Positions 1 through 5,170 are shown, counted from the first letter of the stretch. The stretch: 5,344 nucleotides of DNA from an uncultured Oscillospiraceae bacterium (GCA_934446355.1 CAKSEC010000031.1:1-5344); one strand, 5' to 3'. The notes: generated by a model not told the origin, from the letters alone. Numbers and translations: made by a program.

Positions 1-92
1 TGTATACGTCCGGCGTCATTATAGTTATTCTGCACTCGGATTTACAGGAATTTCTGCCTTTTAAGTATACAGCATATTACCGTCGGATATAG

Positions 93-108
93 ATCCCCGC
101 AGGGGGAT
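93..108. repeat. short perfect hairpin (6-bp stem) downstream of the recombinase relic
   Basis: ATCCCC (93-98) and GGGGAT (103-108) form a perfect 6-bp stem around a 4-nt loop. An outer GTCGG (82-86) / CCGAC (126-130) pair encloses it. It lies just past the last stop on the minus strand, where a terminator of the relic could have been, but no T-run follows on either strand. It may therefore be only a structural remnant. The rest of 1-135 shows no coding frame I can support. Confidence 0.35.
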
Positions 109-135
109 TCGGGGAATACAGCCTTCCGACTGCCT

Positions 136-285
136 TTAATTTATTTCCGGAAAAAGCGGCGTCACGTTAAGCGTGAAATTGTCGCTGACTGCCTGCTCAG
201 CCTGCCGCAATTCCGGTTCGGGCAGCGGAGCGTATCGCAGTAAACCGGATTCCTCAGAATATCCCTGATTGAAGCGCTGCTCCAT
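136..285 (-). other. 49-codon open frame overlapping the recombinase relic, possibly a fused gene remnant
   Basis: Reading leftward from the ATG at 285-283 there is an open frame to a TAA at 138-136. It is in a different frame from the recombinase relic that it overlaps. The start is preceded by AAAGGG at a plausible distance. The product is soluble and acidic; its second half contains LPEPELRQAEQAV and ends VTPLFPEIN. The second half looks protein-like, and it takes over where the recombinase similarity runs out (after the NPVY motif). It could be the tail of another gene joined to the recombinase by deletion. It could equally be a chance frame, since 49 codons is short. I recognise no family. 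Confidence 0.2.
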
Positions 286-668
286 GAGCCGCCCTTTCGC
301 GGCTCAATTCCCATCATGTCGAGCCGTCTTGCGATGGCGTTACAGCCCATTCCGCTGACGCACATGGAGTATATCCGTTTCACCGTATCGCTTTCGGAAT
401 TCGGCGACAGGGTAAATCCCCGTCCCCTTTCGACTTTGACTTTATTGTAACCATATGGTCATATGGCGGCGTGCTTCCGATAAAATGTCCCTCCTTTACG
501 GAAGCGATACGCCCTCGCCTGATCCGCGCTGTTTCCTCTTGCCATGCGGTCTATATCCATGCAGAGTACTCCCGCCCGGCGCCTTGCCAGTGTCTCGCCC
601 TGTCCCATGGCTTCTGCGTCAAGGTCTGCCCGGGATTTTCGCAGGTAAACAGCGTACATTGCTAGCAC
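162..668 (-). pseudogene. large serine recombinase, internally deleted and interrupted by a stop
   Basis: This is a relic of a large serine (resolvase/invertase) site-specific recombinase of the kind that mobilises clostridial integrative elements. One frame runs from GTG 668 (or ATG 659) to the stop at 162, broken only by TGA at 461-459. The N-terminal catalytic start is clear: YAVYLRKSR carries the nucleophile serine (residue 12), followed by the MGQGETLARR segment. The text then jumps to VLCMDIDRMARGNSADQ, the later part of the catalytic domain; roughly 45 residues that normally lie between are missing. After the stop comes PYGYN, the usual start of the recombinase DNA-binding domain, then SGMGCNAIARRLDMMGIEP, GGSW and SSASIRDILRNPVYC. 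The catalytic helix before PYGY and everything after NPVYC (zinc ribbon, coiled coil, C-terminus) are gone. About 168 codons remain from a family of roughly 450-550, so no activity is expected. Family assignment is secure; the original element is unknown. Confidence 0.85.
451..466. repeat. 8-bp tandem CATATGG(T/C) repeat at a deletion junction
   Basis: CATATGGT (452-459) is followed directly by CATATGGC (460-467), which also reads as the inverted pair CCATATG-GT-CATATGG (451-466). The right half on the minus strand encodes the native PYG of the recombinase domain start; the other copy creates the in-frame TGA. The repeat lies where about 50 residues of the recombinase have been lost, so it looks like a scar of deletion by slippage or short homology. 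Confidence 0.5.
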
Positions 669-868
669 ACAGGCATTTCACGACTGCTCCGCAGATCTCC
701 ACGGAGTTGTCGGAGCTGCAATTCCTGCGCTATCTGCTCGGCAGTGCTTCTCATGTTCTCACGATGAAAGACAAGCTCCTGCTCGCTGGAGTTTATATAA
801 CCATCGTCGCTGAAATTCACGGAGGCACCGCACGAAGCAGTTTAGGATAATATCATGCCCATATTCAT
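662..868 (-). pseudogene. small ORF upstream of and overlapping the recombinase relic, with one internal stop
   Basis: A single minus-strand frame runs from ATG 868 or ATG 862 to TAG at 664-662, interrupted only by TAA at 844-842, eight codons after the first ATG. GAGGTG (874-869 on the minus strand) gives a good ribosome binding site with 6-nt spacing to the ATG at 862, a sign that this was once translated. After the stop the frame reads VNFSDDGYINSSEQELVF and then ENMRSTAEQIAQELQLRQLR, a charged, probably helical segment of about 60 residues. Its last codons overlap the GTG start of the recombinase (668), which would couple the two. Small proteins directly ahead of recombinase genes are common in clostridial elements. 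I do not recognise the family, and the early stop argues that it is dead. Confidence 0.45.
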
Positions 869-916
869 CACCTCGCTTGATTATATGGCGTATTGGTTGT
901 ACAGTATCTCCTTTCT

Positions 917-945
917 TTGGCACTTAATAAACGATGTTGTATAAT
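917..945 (+). promoter_or_regulatory. predicted sigma-A promoter (TTGGCA-17-TATAAT)
   Basis: TTGGCA (917-922) and a perfect TATAAT (940-945) are separated by exactly 17 bp, a near-consensus housekeeping promoter reading rightward. It lies in AT-rich DNA, which raises the chance of a false match. The first gene downstream is the lipoprotein at 1564, some 610 bp away, with the MITE-like element in between. Confidence 0.45.
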
Positions 946-983
946 AAAACTTGACGCATATCAATCTGTTTTGGTTTTACCTC

Positions 984-1012
984 TTGATTTCTTTTTTATT
1001 TTATGTTATACT
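984..1012 (+). promoter_or_regulatory. predicted sigma-A promoter (TTGATT-17-TATACT)
   Basis: TTGATT (984-989) and TATACT (1007-1012) are 17 bp apart. The -10 area holds a direct repeat of TTATAC (1006-1011 and 1013-1018). Without the MITE insertion this site would lie about 220 bp ahead of the lipoprotein gene, so it may be its original promoter. A transcript starting here would include the whole MITE as leader. Confidence 0.4.
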
Positions 1013-1060
1013 TTATACAAAATAATTTCTTTCTGTAATTTTCAAACATTAAGGCAATAC

Positions 1061-1077
1061 CGCACAAAGATTGTGCG
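1061..1077. repeat. 7-bp hairpin overlapping the left terminal inverted repeat
   Basis: CGCACAA (1061-1067) pairs perfectly with TTGTGCG (1071-1077) around an AGA loop. It uses the inner half of the left terminal repeat, so this end can fold on itself as well as pair with the right end. The right end lacks the matching hairpin. Confidence 0.5.
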
Positions 1078-1091
1078 CATATTGCGCAGTC

Positions 1092-1129
1092 AGTTTTGCC
1101 AATATTACGCTTCGCTTATTGGCAAAACT
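1092..1129. repeat. 13-bp perfect inverted repeat inside the MITE (left arm)
   Basis: AGTTTTGCCAATA (1092-1104) and TATTGGCAAAACT (1117-1129) pair without mismatch around a 12-nt loop. No T-run follows close enough to make it a clear terminator, although ATTTTTCG (1132-1139) is near. It is probably a structural part of the element. Confidence 0.65.
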
Positions 1130-1162
1130 CGATTTTTCGTCAGATTGTACAACGAGGACGCA

Positions 1163-1235
1163 GCAAGGCTGGTCTTTCGGTCAGCCCCTCCGGCACTGCG
1201 TGCCACCTCCCCCGGCAGGGGGAGACACGCCTTGC
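1163..1235. repeat. three-hairpin module bounded by GCAAGGC/GCCTTGC, nested in the MITE
   Basis: GCAAGGC (1163-1169) and GCCTTGC (1229-1235) enclose three successive hairpins: GGCTGGTC/GGTCAGCC with a TTTC loop and two G-T pairs (1168-1187), GGCAC/GTGCC with a TGC loop (1192-1204), and CTCCCCC/GGGGGAG with a GGCA loop (1207-1224). The layout, with a CTCCCCC stem next to a short GC stem, resembles intergenic repeats that are abundant in Faecalibacterium/Ruminococcus-type genomes. It is much richer in G and C than its surroundings, which suggests insertion into the MITE or capture by it. Confidence 0.55.
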
Positions 1236-1258
1236 AAGGACGAATTGTGCAAGATGCA

Positions 1259-1317
1259 AGTTTGGCGCAACATGGAGCATATCCGTTGAGTAATCATGTG
1301 ATTTTTTGCGCCAAACT
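1259..1317. repeat. 12-bp perfect inverted repeat inside the MITE (right arm)
   Basis: AGTTTGGCGCAA (1259-1270) and TTGCGCCAAACT (1306-1317) pair perfectly across a 35-nt loop. The sequence resembles the left-arm stem (AGTTTTGCC), so the two arms may derive from one ancestral arm. GCAAGATGC occurs as a direct repeat on either side (1249-1257 and 1330-1338). Confidence 0.6.
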
Positions 1318-1409
1318 AAAAATATGCAAGCAAGATGCGTACAAAATACAAAATATGGTCTTTGTGCGGTGTTGCCTTAAATATATCACCGCAAGATTTG
1401 CAGTGCGTG

Positions 1410-1437
1410 TTTACAATAAGCAATGTCTATTTATAGG
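1410..1437 (+). promoter_or_regulatory. weak candidate promoter between the MITE and the lipoprotein gene
   Basis: TTTACA (1410-1415) and TATAGG (1432-1437) stand 16 bp apart, about 125 bp ahead of the lipoprotein start. The -10 match is poor. It is listed as the only candidate to the right of the MITE that could drive the gene independently. Confidence 0.2.
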
Positions 1438-1563
1438 CGTAATAGCACTGGGCGGCGTATTGATTCATCAGACGCTCAGAAACCGTGCACTATTACTTTG
1501 GAAGATAAATCCGTTCCACCTGCCCGACATTTGCTGACATGAGAATTTCAGAGGTGACCAAGC

Positions 1564-2433
1564 ATGAAAAAGAACTATAAATGCAGGGTGACAATAATTA
1601 TGACGATTCTATCACTCCTTTTCGGATGCAGCGGAAATAAAAAATACGATACCGATGACATTGTCGGTACCAGTACCTCGTATTACGGCACAGAGCGCGA
1701 TCCGGTGTATGCATTCTCCCTGCAAAAGCAGGACGAAAACTGGCTTTTTTCCGCTAGCTGCTATGTGCAGAGTAAGGAAGGTCGGTATACATCTTTCGAT
1801 TCATTCCCTATTCCGGCTGAGGACGCGGAGGGATTTCTTGAGATCATCAGAGAGGAAGACGAGATCAGCCGGCTAAGCAAATACCGACTGCTGAGTATTC
1901 TCCATGCAGCCGACGCACCGACAAACAGCTCCGTAATGACTTTTTCCGATGGAAACAGCATAGAAATGGAAACCGCTTTCTGCGACAAGGCGCTAAGATA
2001 TCTCTATTCTCTTGCAGAAAAGCACTATGAGACGGCAGAAAACGTTGAAATAACGTCTGTCTTTGTGAGCTGCAGCAGCATGGATCATTCCTCTTCATAC
2101 TCATATACGCTTGAAAAGGATGAAAACACCTGGTATTTTTCGTTCGACGCGGTTATCGACGGCAGCGGCGCACATACAGAAGTTGAAAGACAAAAGATAA
2201 ATGAAAACGACGCGGAGGAAATACTCCGGATCATAAAAAACCAGCAGCTCGTAACAATGGTCAGGCAATATGAGGAGCCGGACGACGACGGCTTGATCGC
2301 TCTTGATGAAACCACATACAGACTCTCGTTTGACTTTACGGACGGTACATCAAAATCCGCACCGATAGAAGCAGGAGAAGAACTCATCAGCGCTTTCTAT
2401 ACACTTGCAGCAGAACAGATACATCAAGGCTGA
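1564..2433 (+). CDS. predicted lipoprotein with a tandemly duplicated domain, function unknown
   Basis: A 289-residue protein predicted to be lipid-anchored on the outer face of the membrane. A short basic N-terminus and hydrophobic stretch (9-20) lead to LFGC, with Cys22 as the likely lipidated residue, followed by a polar linker. The rest consists of two copies of one domain, at about 33-154 and 160-286. Corresponding segments are ENWLFSA (58-64) and NTWYFSFDA (188-196), DAEGFLEII (87-95) and DAEEILRII (216-224), and FSDGNS (127-132) and FTDGTS (258-263). Each copy ends in a helix (ALRYLYSLAE; ELISAFYTLAAEQ). The pattern suggests an alpha/beta fold repeated twice. The start is fixed by GAGGTG at 1551-1556, 7 nt before the ATG. 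No catalytic or metal motif is visible. It is first of four same-strand genes and is preceded by a MITE-like element. I do not recognise a named family; a surface binding or sensing role would be a guess. Confidence 0.85.
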   Translation: MKKNYKCRVTIIMTILSLLFGCSGNKKYDTDDIVGTSTSYYGTERDPVYAFSLQKQDENWLFSASCYVQSKEGRYTSFDSFPIPAEDAEGFLEIIREEDEISRLSKYRLLSILHAADAPTNSSVMTFSDGNSIEMETAFCDKALRYLYSLAEKHYETAENVEITSVFVSCSSMDHSSSYSYTLEKDENTWYFSFDAVIDGSGAHTEVERQKINENDAEEILRIIKNQQLVTMVRQYEEPDDDGLIALDETTYRLSFDFTDGTSKSAPIEAGEELISAFYTLAAEQIHQG

Positions 2434-2505
2434 TAATCTTTATTATGCAGAAAAGACCCGCATGTAACTCTTTGGATCAAGAAAACAAATCCGCTCTGAG
2501 AACCG

Positions 2506-2518
2506 CCCCGAAACGGGG
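2506..2518 (+). repeat. CCCCG-AAA-CGGGG hairpin between the two lipoprotein genes
   Basis: A 5-bp GC stem with an AAA loop, 30 nt ahead of the next start codon and followed by a GAAAGCTTTC palindrome (2525-2534). There is no T-run, so it is unlikely to be a strong terminator. It could act as an attenuating or mRNA-stabilising element in the 114-nt gap. Confidence 0.35.
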
Positions 2519-2547
2519 AGAAAGGAAAGCTTTCGCCTGTCGAAGCT

Positions 2548-3834
2548 ATGGTAAAGATCATGAACAGAATTATTTCTCTCATCCCAGTGATATCTATCTT
2601 TATTTCCTGCATTGCCGGACACAGAATCGAAAACGCTGAATTTGACGACCTGGAAGCTCTCGCAATATCTGCCGCCCTTTCCTACCGCACACTGGCATGG
2701 AACGGCAGCATTGACACGGACACGCCGGAGTTCGCATGGAACACGGCGGGCTGGTATGCGGCATACAAGGCGAATCTCGAATTTTCAGACGACGCCGTGC
2801 TGTCTGGGGACCAGCTGAAGAAAATACAAAATGTCATACTGAGCGGTGAGGCTGCGGCTGCTCCTCCGGATACAGTCAGCACAAAACGCGTGGTCAACGA
2901 CGGCAAAACCTGCTGGGAATTCCCCGAAATCAACGAATATTTTCATTCGTATCTCGGAGTTTCCTCTGAGGTGAACTGCGAGAAAACCGGAGACAGCACA
3001 TTCGTGGTCACGATACGCGAGCATCTGCGCTTCAACGCAGTCGAGGAGATCGTATTCAGCATCGGGTTCAATAAGGAAAACGACGGCTATTCACTCTCCG
3101 AGTTCAGCCGCAGCGAGTTTTACGACCTTGATTTTACGCCGGAACTTCTTCATGACGCAAATCTTCTTTCAAACCTGCTCCCGATATACGAGAATCTCAC
3201 CATTACCGAGGATTATTCAAACGGATTCGGAGTGATCTCCCATTCGGTGAAGACTGACAACGGATACGCTTTCTGGCTCAATGGAGGGTCAGTAGGATAC
3301 TATGATGAATACAGCTTCTGCACTGACGATAACGGCAGAGTCCGCGTAATGCCTGCCGGTACCTCTCCCGAATGGCTGGACGATTACGTTGCCAACATGA
3401 TGCTTCCGGGCGATGGAGTTGATTATATCCGCCTCACCTGCACCCGGGATGAAGAAATATTCTTCATAGATTATGGTTCTTCAAGCACCGTATATACCGT
3501 TGACCGCGGAACCCTCGCACTGAAGAAGGTCGAGTCGTTCGATGAAAATGACGTGTCATACTACACAGTAAAGTTTGACTATGGAAAGAAAGCTCCCGAG
3601 CCGGATACGATCGCAGCGTGGAAAAAGCCGCTGCGCACCGTGACGCTCAACCTGCTCTACTCTGATGGCAGAACGGTAAAACAGACTTTCCGGATCCCCT
3701 CGGACTGGGAGTTTGATGCGGCTGAATACTGCCGGTGGGGGACGGTGTACATGGATAAAGGCTGCACCAAACCGTATAAATATCCTGGGAACGGGATAAA
3801 TTACACACTTTATGTCTGCGAAGGCGCAGGCTGA
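2548..3834 (+). CDS. predicted secreted protein/lipoprotein, 428 aa, function unknown
   Basis: An exported protein of unknown function. After a short N-terminus, a hydrophobic segment (8-20) ends in FISC, with Cys21 a possible but non-canonical lipobox cysteine (Phe at -3); cleavage by ordinary signal peptidase near residue 24 is the alternative. Three regions can be seen. The first (about 31-190) is helical to mixed, with EFAWNTAGWYAAYKA (61-75) and FPEINEYFHSYLGV (125-138). The second (about 215-345) is rich in Tyr/Gly beta-strand patterns, with FFIDYGSSSTVYTVDRGTL (305-323). The third is a compact C-terminal domain (361-428) carrying LLYSDGRTV, IPSDWEF, YMDKGCTKPY and GINYTLYV, resembling small beta-rich repeats at the ends of secreted Firmicute proteins. 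No clear Shine-Dalgarno site precedes ATG 2548; the in-frame ATG at 2560 (MNRIISLIP) gives a tighter signal peptide and is equally possible. The gap to the next gene is 31 nt. I recognise no named family. Confidence 0.85.
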   Translation: MVKIMNRIISLIPVISIFISCIAGHRIENAEFDDLEALAISAALSYRTLAWNGSIDTDTPEFAWNTAGWYAAYKANLEFSDDAVLSGDQLKKIQNVILSGEAAAAPPDTVSTKRVVNDGKTCWEFPEINEYFHSYLGVSSEVNCEKTGDSTFVVTIREHLRFNAVEEIVFSIGFNKENDGYSLSEFSRSEFYDLDFTPELLHDANLLSNLLPIYENLTITEDYSNGFGVISHSVKTDNGYAFWLNGGSVGYYDEYSFCTDDNGRVRVMPAGTSPEWLDDYVANMMLPGDGVDYIRLTCTRDEEIFFIDYGSSSTVYTVDRGTLALKKVESFDENDVSYYTVKFDYGKKAPEPDTIAAWKKPLRTVTLNLLYSDGRTVKQTFRIPSDWEFDAAEYCRWGTVYMDKGCTKPYKYPGNGINYTLYVCEGAG

Positions 3835-3865
3835 AGGCATAATTCATTCTGAAAGGAGTTTAACA

Positions 3866-4447
3866 ATGGGAATCTTCGACAAACTTAAAAGCACGGCAAA
3901 TCAGGCGATCAACACAGCCGCAAACTCGGCAGCGTCTGCAATAGGCTCAAAACGTGAAACTTTCACGTTCACTGCGCTTCCCGAAAGCCTGGAGGAGATG
4001 CAGGCGCTTCCGGAGGCTTGCATGGATTCGCCGTTCAAGACGGCTGCCCTGACTGTCCTCGCACTTTGCGCTTATGCGGCGGATAAGAATATCGGCACTG
4101 AAATGCTGAATTTCCTGCGTGGGCCGCGACCCCTGAACGGACAGGAAATATCTTTCCTGAATGACCGGTTCCGCGATGGAAAGACTTATCTGCCATTCAC
4201 TTACTTCGCTGGCTCGACGCCTGAGAACAGCTATACTCCTGCACAGCCATACACGATCGTTATAGAATCGAATCACGTATCCGGTCAGGAGCCTGGCTAC
4301 ATGAAGCTCTTTATTCCCTGCGGCGGGGCGGATTCACCACGGCCGATAAAGCTGCGTCAGCGTGGTTCTGATGGTAAATGGTTCCTGTGGGAACAGTATC
4401 TGCTGACCGGCGTCCGCACGCCGAAATCTGAGGACCCATGGGCATAA
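3866..4447 (+). CDS. DUF6935-like protein, 193 aa, function unknown
   Basis: A cytoplasmic protein without signal peptide or membrane segment. The start is set by AAGGAG (3853-3858) 7 nt before ATG 3866; a longer frame from 3812 would overlap the previous gene and lacks this support. The protein begins with an amphipathic, Ala/Asn-rich stretch (MGIFDKLKSTANQ to about 28), of the type seen at the head of small cytosolic Firmicute proteins. It continues with a conserved body: FTALPESLEEMQALPEA (35-51), SPFKTAALTVLALCAYAADK (55-74), FLRGPRPLNGQEISFLNDRF (83-102), DGKTYLPFTYFAGSTPEN (104-121), CGGADSPRPIKLRQ (152-165), WFLWEQYLL (172-180) and a TPKSEDPWA end. From memory this matches a family widespread in gut Firmicutes that I know as DUF6935; the number should be checked. 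The protein appears full length. The highly conserved GGADSPR and WFLWEQ segments suggest a binding surface, but no reaction can be named. Confidence 0.85.
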   Translation: MGIFDKLKSTANQAINTAANSAASAIGSKRETFTFTALPESLEEMQALPEACMDSPFKTAALTVLALCAYAADKNIGTEMLNFLRGPRPLNGQEISFLNDRFRDGKTYLPFTYFAGSTPENSYTPAQPYTIVIESNHVSGQEPGYMKLFIPCGGADSPRPIKLRQRGSDGKWFLWEQYLLTGVRTPKSEDPWA

Positions 4448-4499
4448 CTCGTTTGCTGGATCAATGAACTATATACTAATTGACAAAGGAGGCGTCACA

Positions 4500-4907
4500 A
4501 TGAACATTATCGGGAAATGGAAAGTCAGGGAATTACTGTTCCCAGCTGACGGCGGTACGGTGTCCTACACGCCGGACAATCTGCCTGAGGGAGATTGCGC
4601 TGACGAGATCATCATGATGCTCACGAACAGGATCGAATTTACCGAAGACGGCTTGATGAACACGCTTATGCGCGTTCCTGAGGATAAGCTCGAATTGGCA
4701 AAGTCGCAGGGTGCCGTGATCGACGAGGACGGATTCGCACCGATTGAACAGACCACATGGAAAGAGGAGAACGGAAAGTTCTTCTATGACACCAAGGTCG
4801 AGGGTGAAGTTCTGGGAGAGACTGTAGACCCGTTCGCCGAAATACCGGTGGATGAGAACGGATGTCTGACCATCGCATATGGCACGATGATCCTTGAGCG
4901 TGTGTAA
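4500..4907 (+). CDS. small lipocalin-like protein of unknown function, 135 aa
   Basis: A soluble, acidic protein. AAAGGAGG (4485-4492), 7 nt ahead, fixes the start at ATG 4500; an upstream in-frame ATG at 4464 has no binding site. The N-terminal IIGKWKV places a GxW motif (residues 5-7) at the start of the first strand, as in lipocalin-type barrels. A strand/turn pattern follows: NRIEFTEDGLMNTLMRVPED (43-62), a DEDGFAPIEQTTWKEENGKFFYD block (75-97), VEGEVLGE, DPFAEIPV and a closing strand LTIAYGTMILERV. Proteins of this layout, with a TWKEENGKFFYDT-like centre, occur repeatedly in Lachnospiraceae and Oscillospiraceae, often without annotation. The barrel fold is an inference from pattern only, and no ligand is suggested. 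The gene follows the DUF6935-like gene by 52 nt and is the last before the terminator at 5034. Confidence 0.8.
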   Translation: MNIIGKWKVRELLFPADGGTVSYTPDNLPEGDCADEIIMMLTNRIEFTEDGLMNTLMRVPEDKLELAKSQGAVIDEDGFAPIEQTTWKEENGKFFYDTKVEGEVLGETVDPFAEIPVDENGCLTIAYGTMILERV

Positions 4908-5033
4908 GACAGATTTGGTTCTTGCGGATCATTTATCGAAGGTGTGCTCACAGCGTCCAGATTGGCTGCTTTCAGCACATACGGAAAACACATCTTTGAT
5001 GGCACAGTAAGATTCACAAAGCAGGCATAATAC
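4908..5033. other. 3' untranslated stretch with an open frame of 40 codons in phase with the preceding gene
   Basis: After the TAA of the 135-aa gene the same frame stays open for 40 codons to TAA 5028-5030 (reading through CGSFIEGVLTASRLAAF). It has no ATG and no binding site. It might be the remnant of a neighbouring gene end, but an open run of this length occurs by chance fairly often. I treat it as untranslated sequence leading to the terminator. Confidence 0.3.
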
Positions 5034-5068
5034 AAAAGAGAGCGGACATTGTAGGTCAGCTCTCTTTT
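5034..5068. terminator. bidirectional intrinsic terminator
   Basis: AAAAGAGAGC (5034-5043) and GCTCTCTTTT (5059-5068) form a perfect 10-bp stem, with a further GAC/GTC pair inside the loop. The stem ends in TTTTCT on the plus strand and TTTTGT on the minus strand. It sits between the plus-strand gene set (last stop 4907) and the minus-strand thioredoxin-like gene (stop 5171), the place where a two-way terminator is expected. Confidence 0.8.
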
Positions 5069-5170
5069 CTGTGTGCACGGAATATAAGACGGCGCTTGGC
5101 AAGCGTTACTTATCTGATTTTGCATACGTCACGCTTGAATAACATTGTCTTCCGTGACTGCATCATCATG

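Larger units (their letters stand above)
1049..1380. mobile_element. MITE-like non-autonomous element, 324 bp, flanked by TTAA
   Basis: Terminal inverted repeats of 18 bp (1053-1070 and 1359-1376; GGCAAYACCGCACAAAGA, one mismatch) bound a 324-bp segment. TTAA stands directly outside each end (1049-1052 and 1377-1380), which fits a TTAA or central TA target duplication. The similarity between the arms extends inward in a weaker form (TTGTGCGCATATTGC on the left; TTGTACGCATCTTGC on the right, read inward). The inside is full of palindromes: a 13-bp stem (1092-1104 / 1117-1129), a three-hairpin module (1163-1235) and a 12-bp stem (1259-1270 / 1306-1317). No transposase is encoded, so movement would need a related element elsewhere. 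The parent transposase family cannot be told from the ends alone; the TTAA/TA target suggests an IS5- or IS630-like mechanism but does not prove it. Confidence 0.75.
869..1563. other. gene-free region: AT-rich promoter segment, MITE-like element and leader of the next gene
   Basis: No convincing gene lies in this 695-bp stretch. 869-1048 is AT-rich and carries two promoter-like sites for the plus strand. 1053-1376 is a palindrome-rich element with terminal inverted repeats. 1381-1563 leads into the lipoprotein gene and ends with its GAGGTG binding site. A plus-strand open frame (893-1537) spans the region but runs straight through the inverted repeats and hairpins, lacks a binding site and has no protein-like character, so it is not called. 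Confidence 0.6.

Noticed and set aside
459..461. UGA in the recombinase frame read as a recoded codon
   Set aside because: The same window uses TGA as a normal stop at 2431-2433 and 3832-3834, the recombinase has lost large blocks, and the stop lies in a repeat scar. Decay explains it.
455..850. 131-codon plus-strand frame
   Set aside because: It is the antisense of the recombinase relic and its upstream ORF; the minus strand carries recognisable motifs and this strand does not.
1049..1380. Hairpin cluster as a CRISPR array or riboswitch
   Set aside because: There are no regularly spaced direct repeats, and the terminal inverted repeats with TTAA flanks are better explained by a transposable element.
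893..1537. 214-codon open frame on the plus strand
   Set aside because: It crosses the terminal repeats and all hairpins of the MITE, has no ribosome binding site, and its translation is rich in Cys/Arg/Leu without domain character.
1423..1542. 39-codon ORF between the MITE and the lipoprotein gene
   Set aside because: No ribosome binding site, no recognisable sequence, and an expected chance length.
4784..5125. 113-codon minus-strand frame over the end of the 135-aa gene and the terminator
   Set aside because: It reads through the bidirectional terminator, overlaps a well-supported gene on the other strand and lacks a binding site.
5101..5158. Inverted pairs AAGCGT(5101)/ACGCTT(5131) and GTCACG(5128)/CGTGAC(5153)
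   Set aside because: Short, mutually exclusive stems without a T-run; insufficient to call an operator or terminator.
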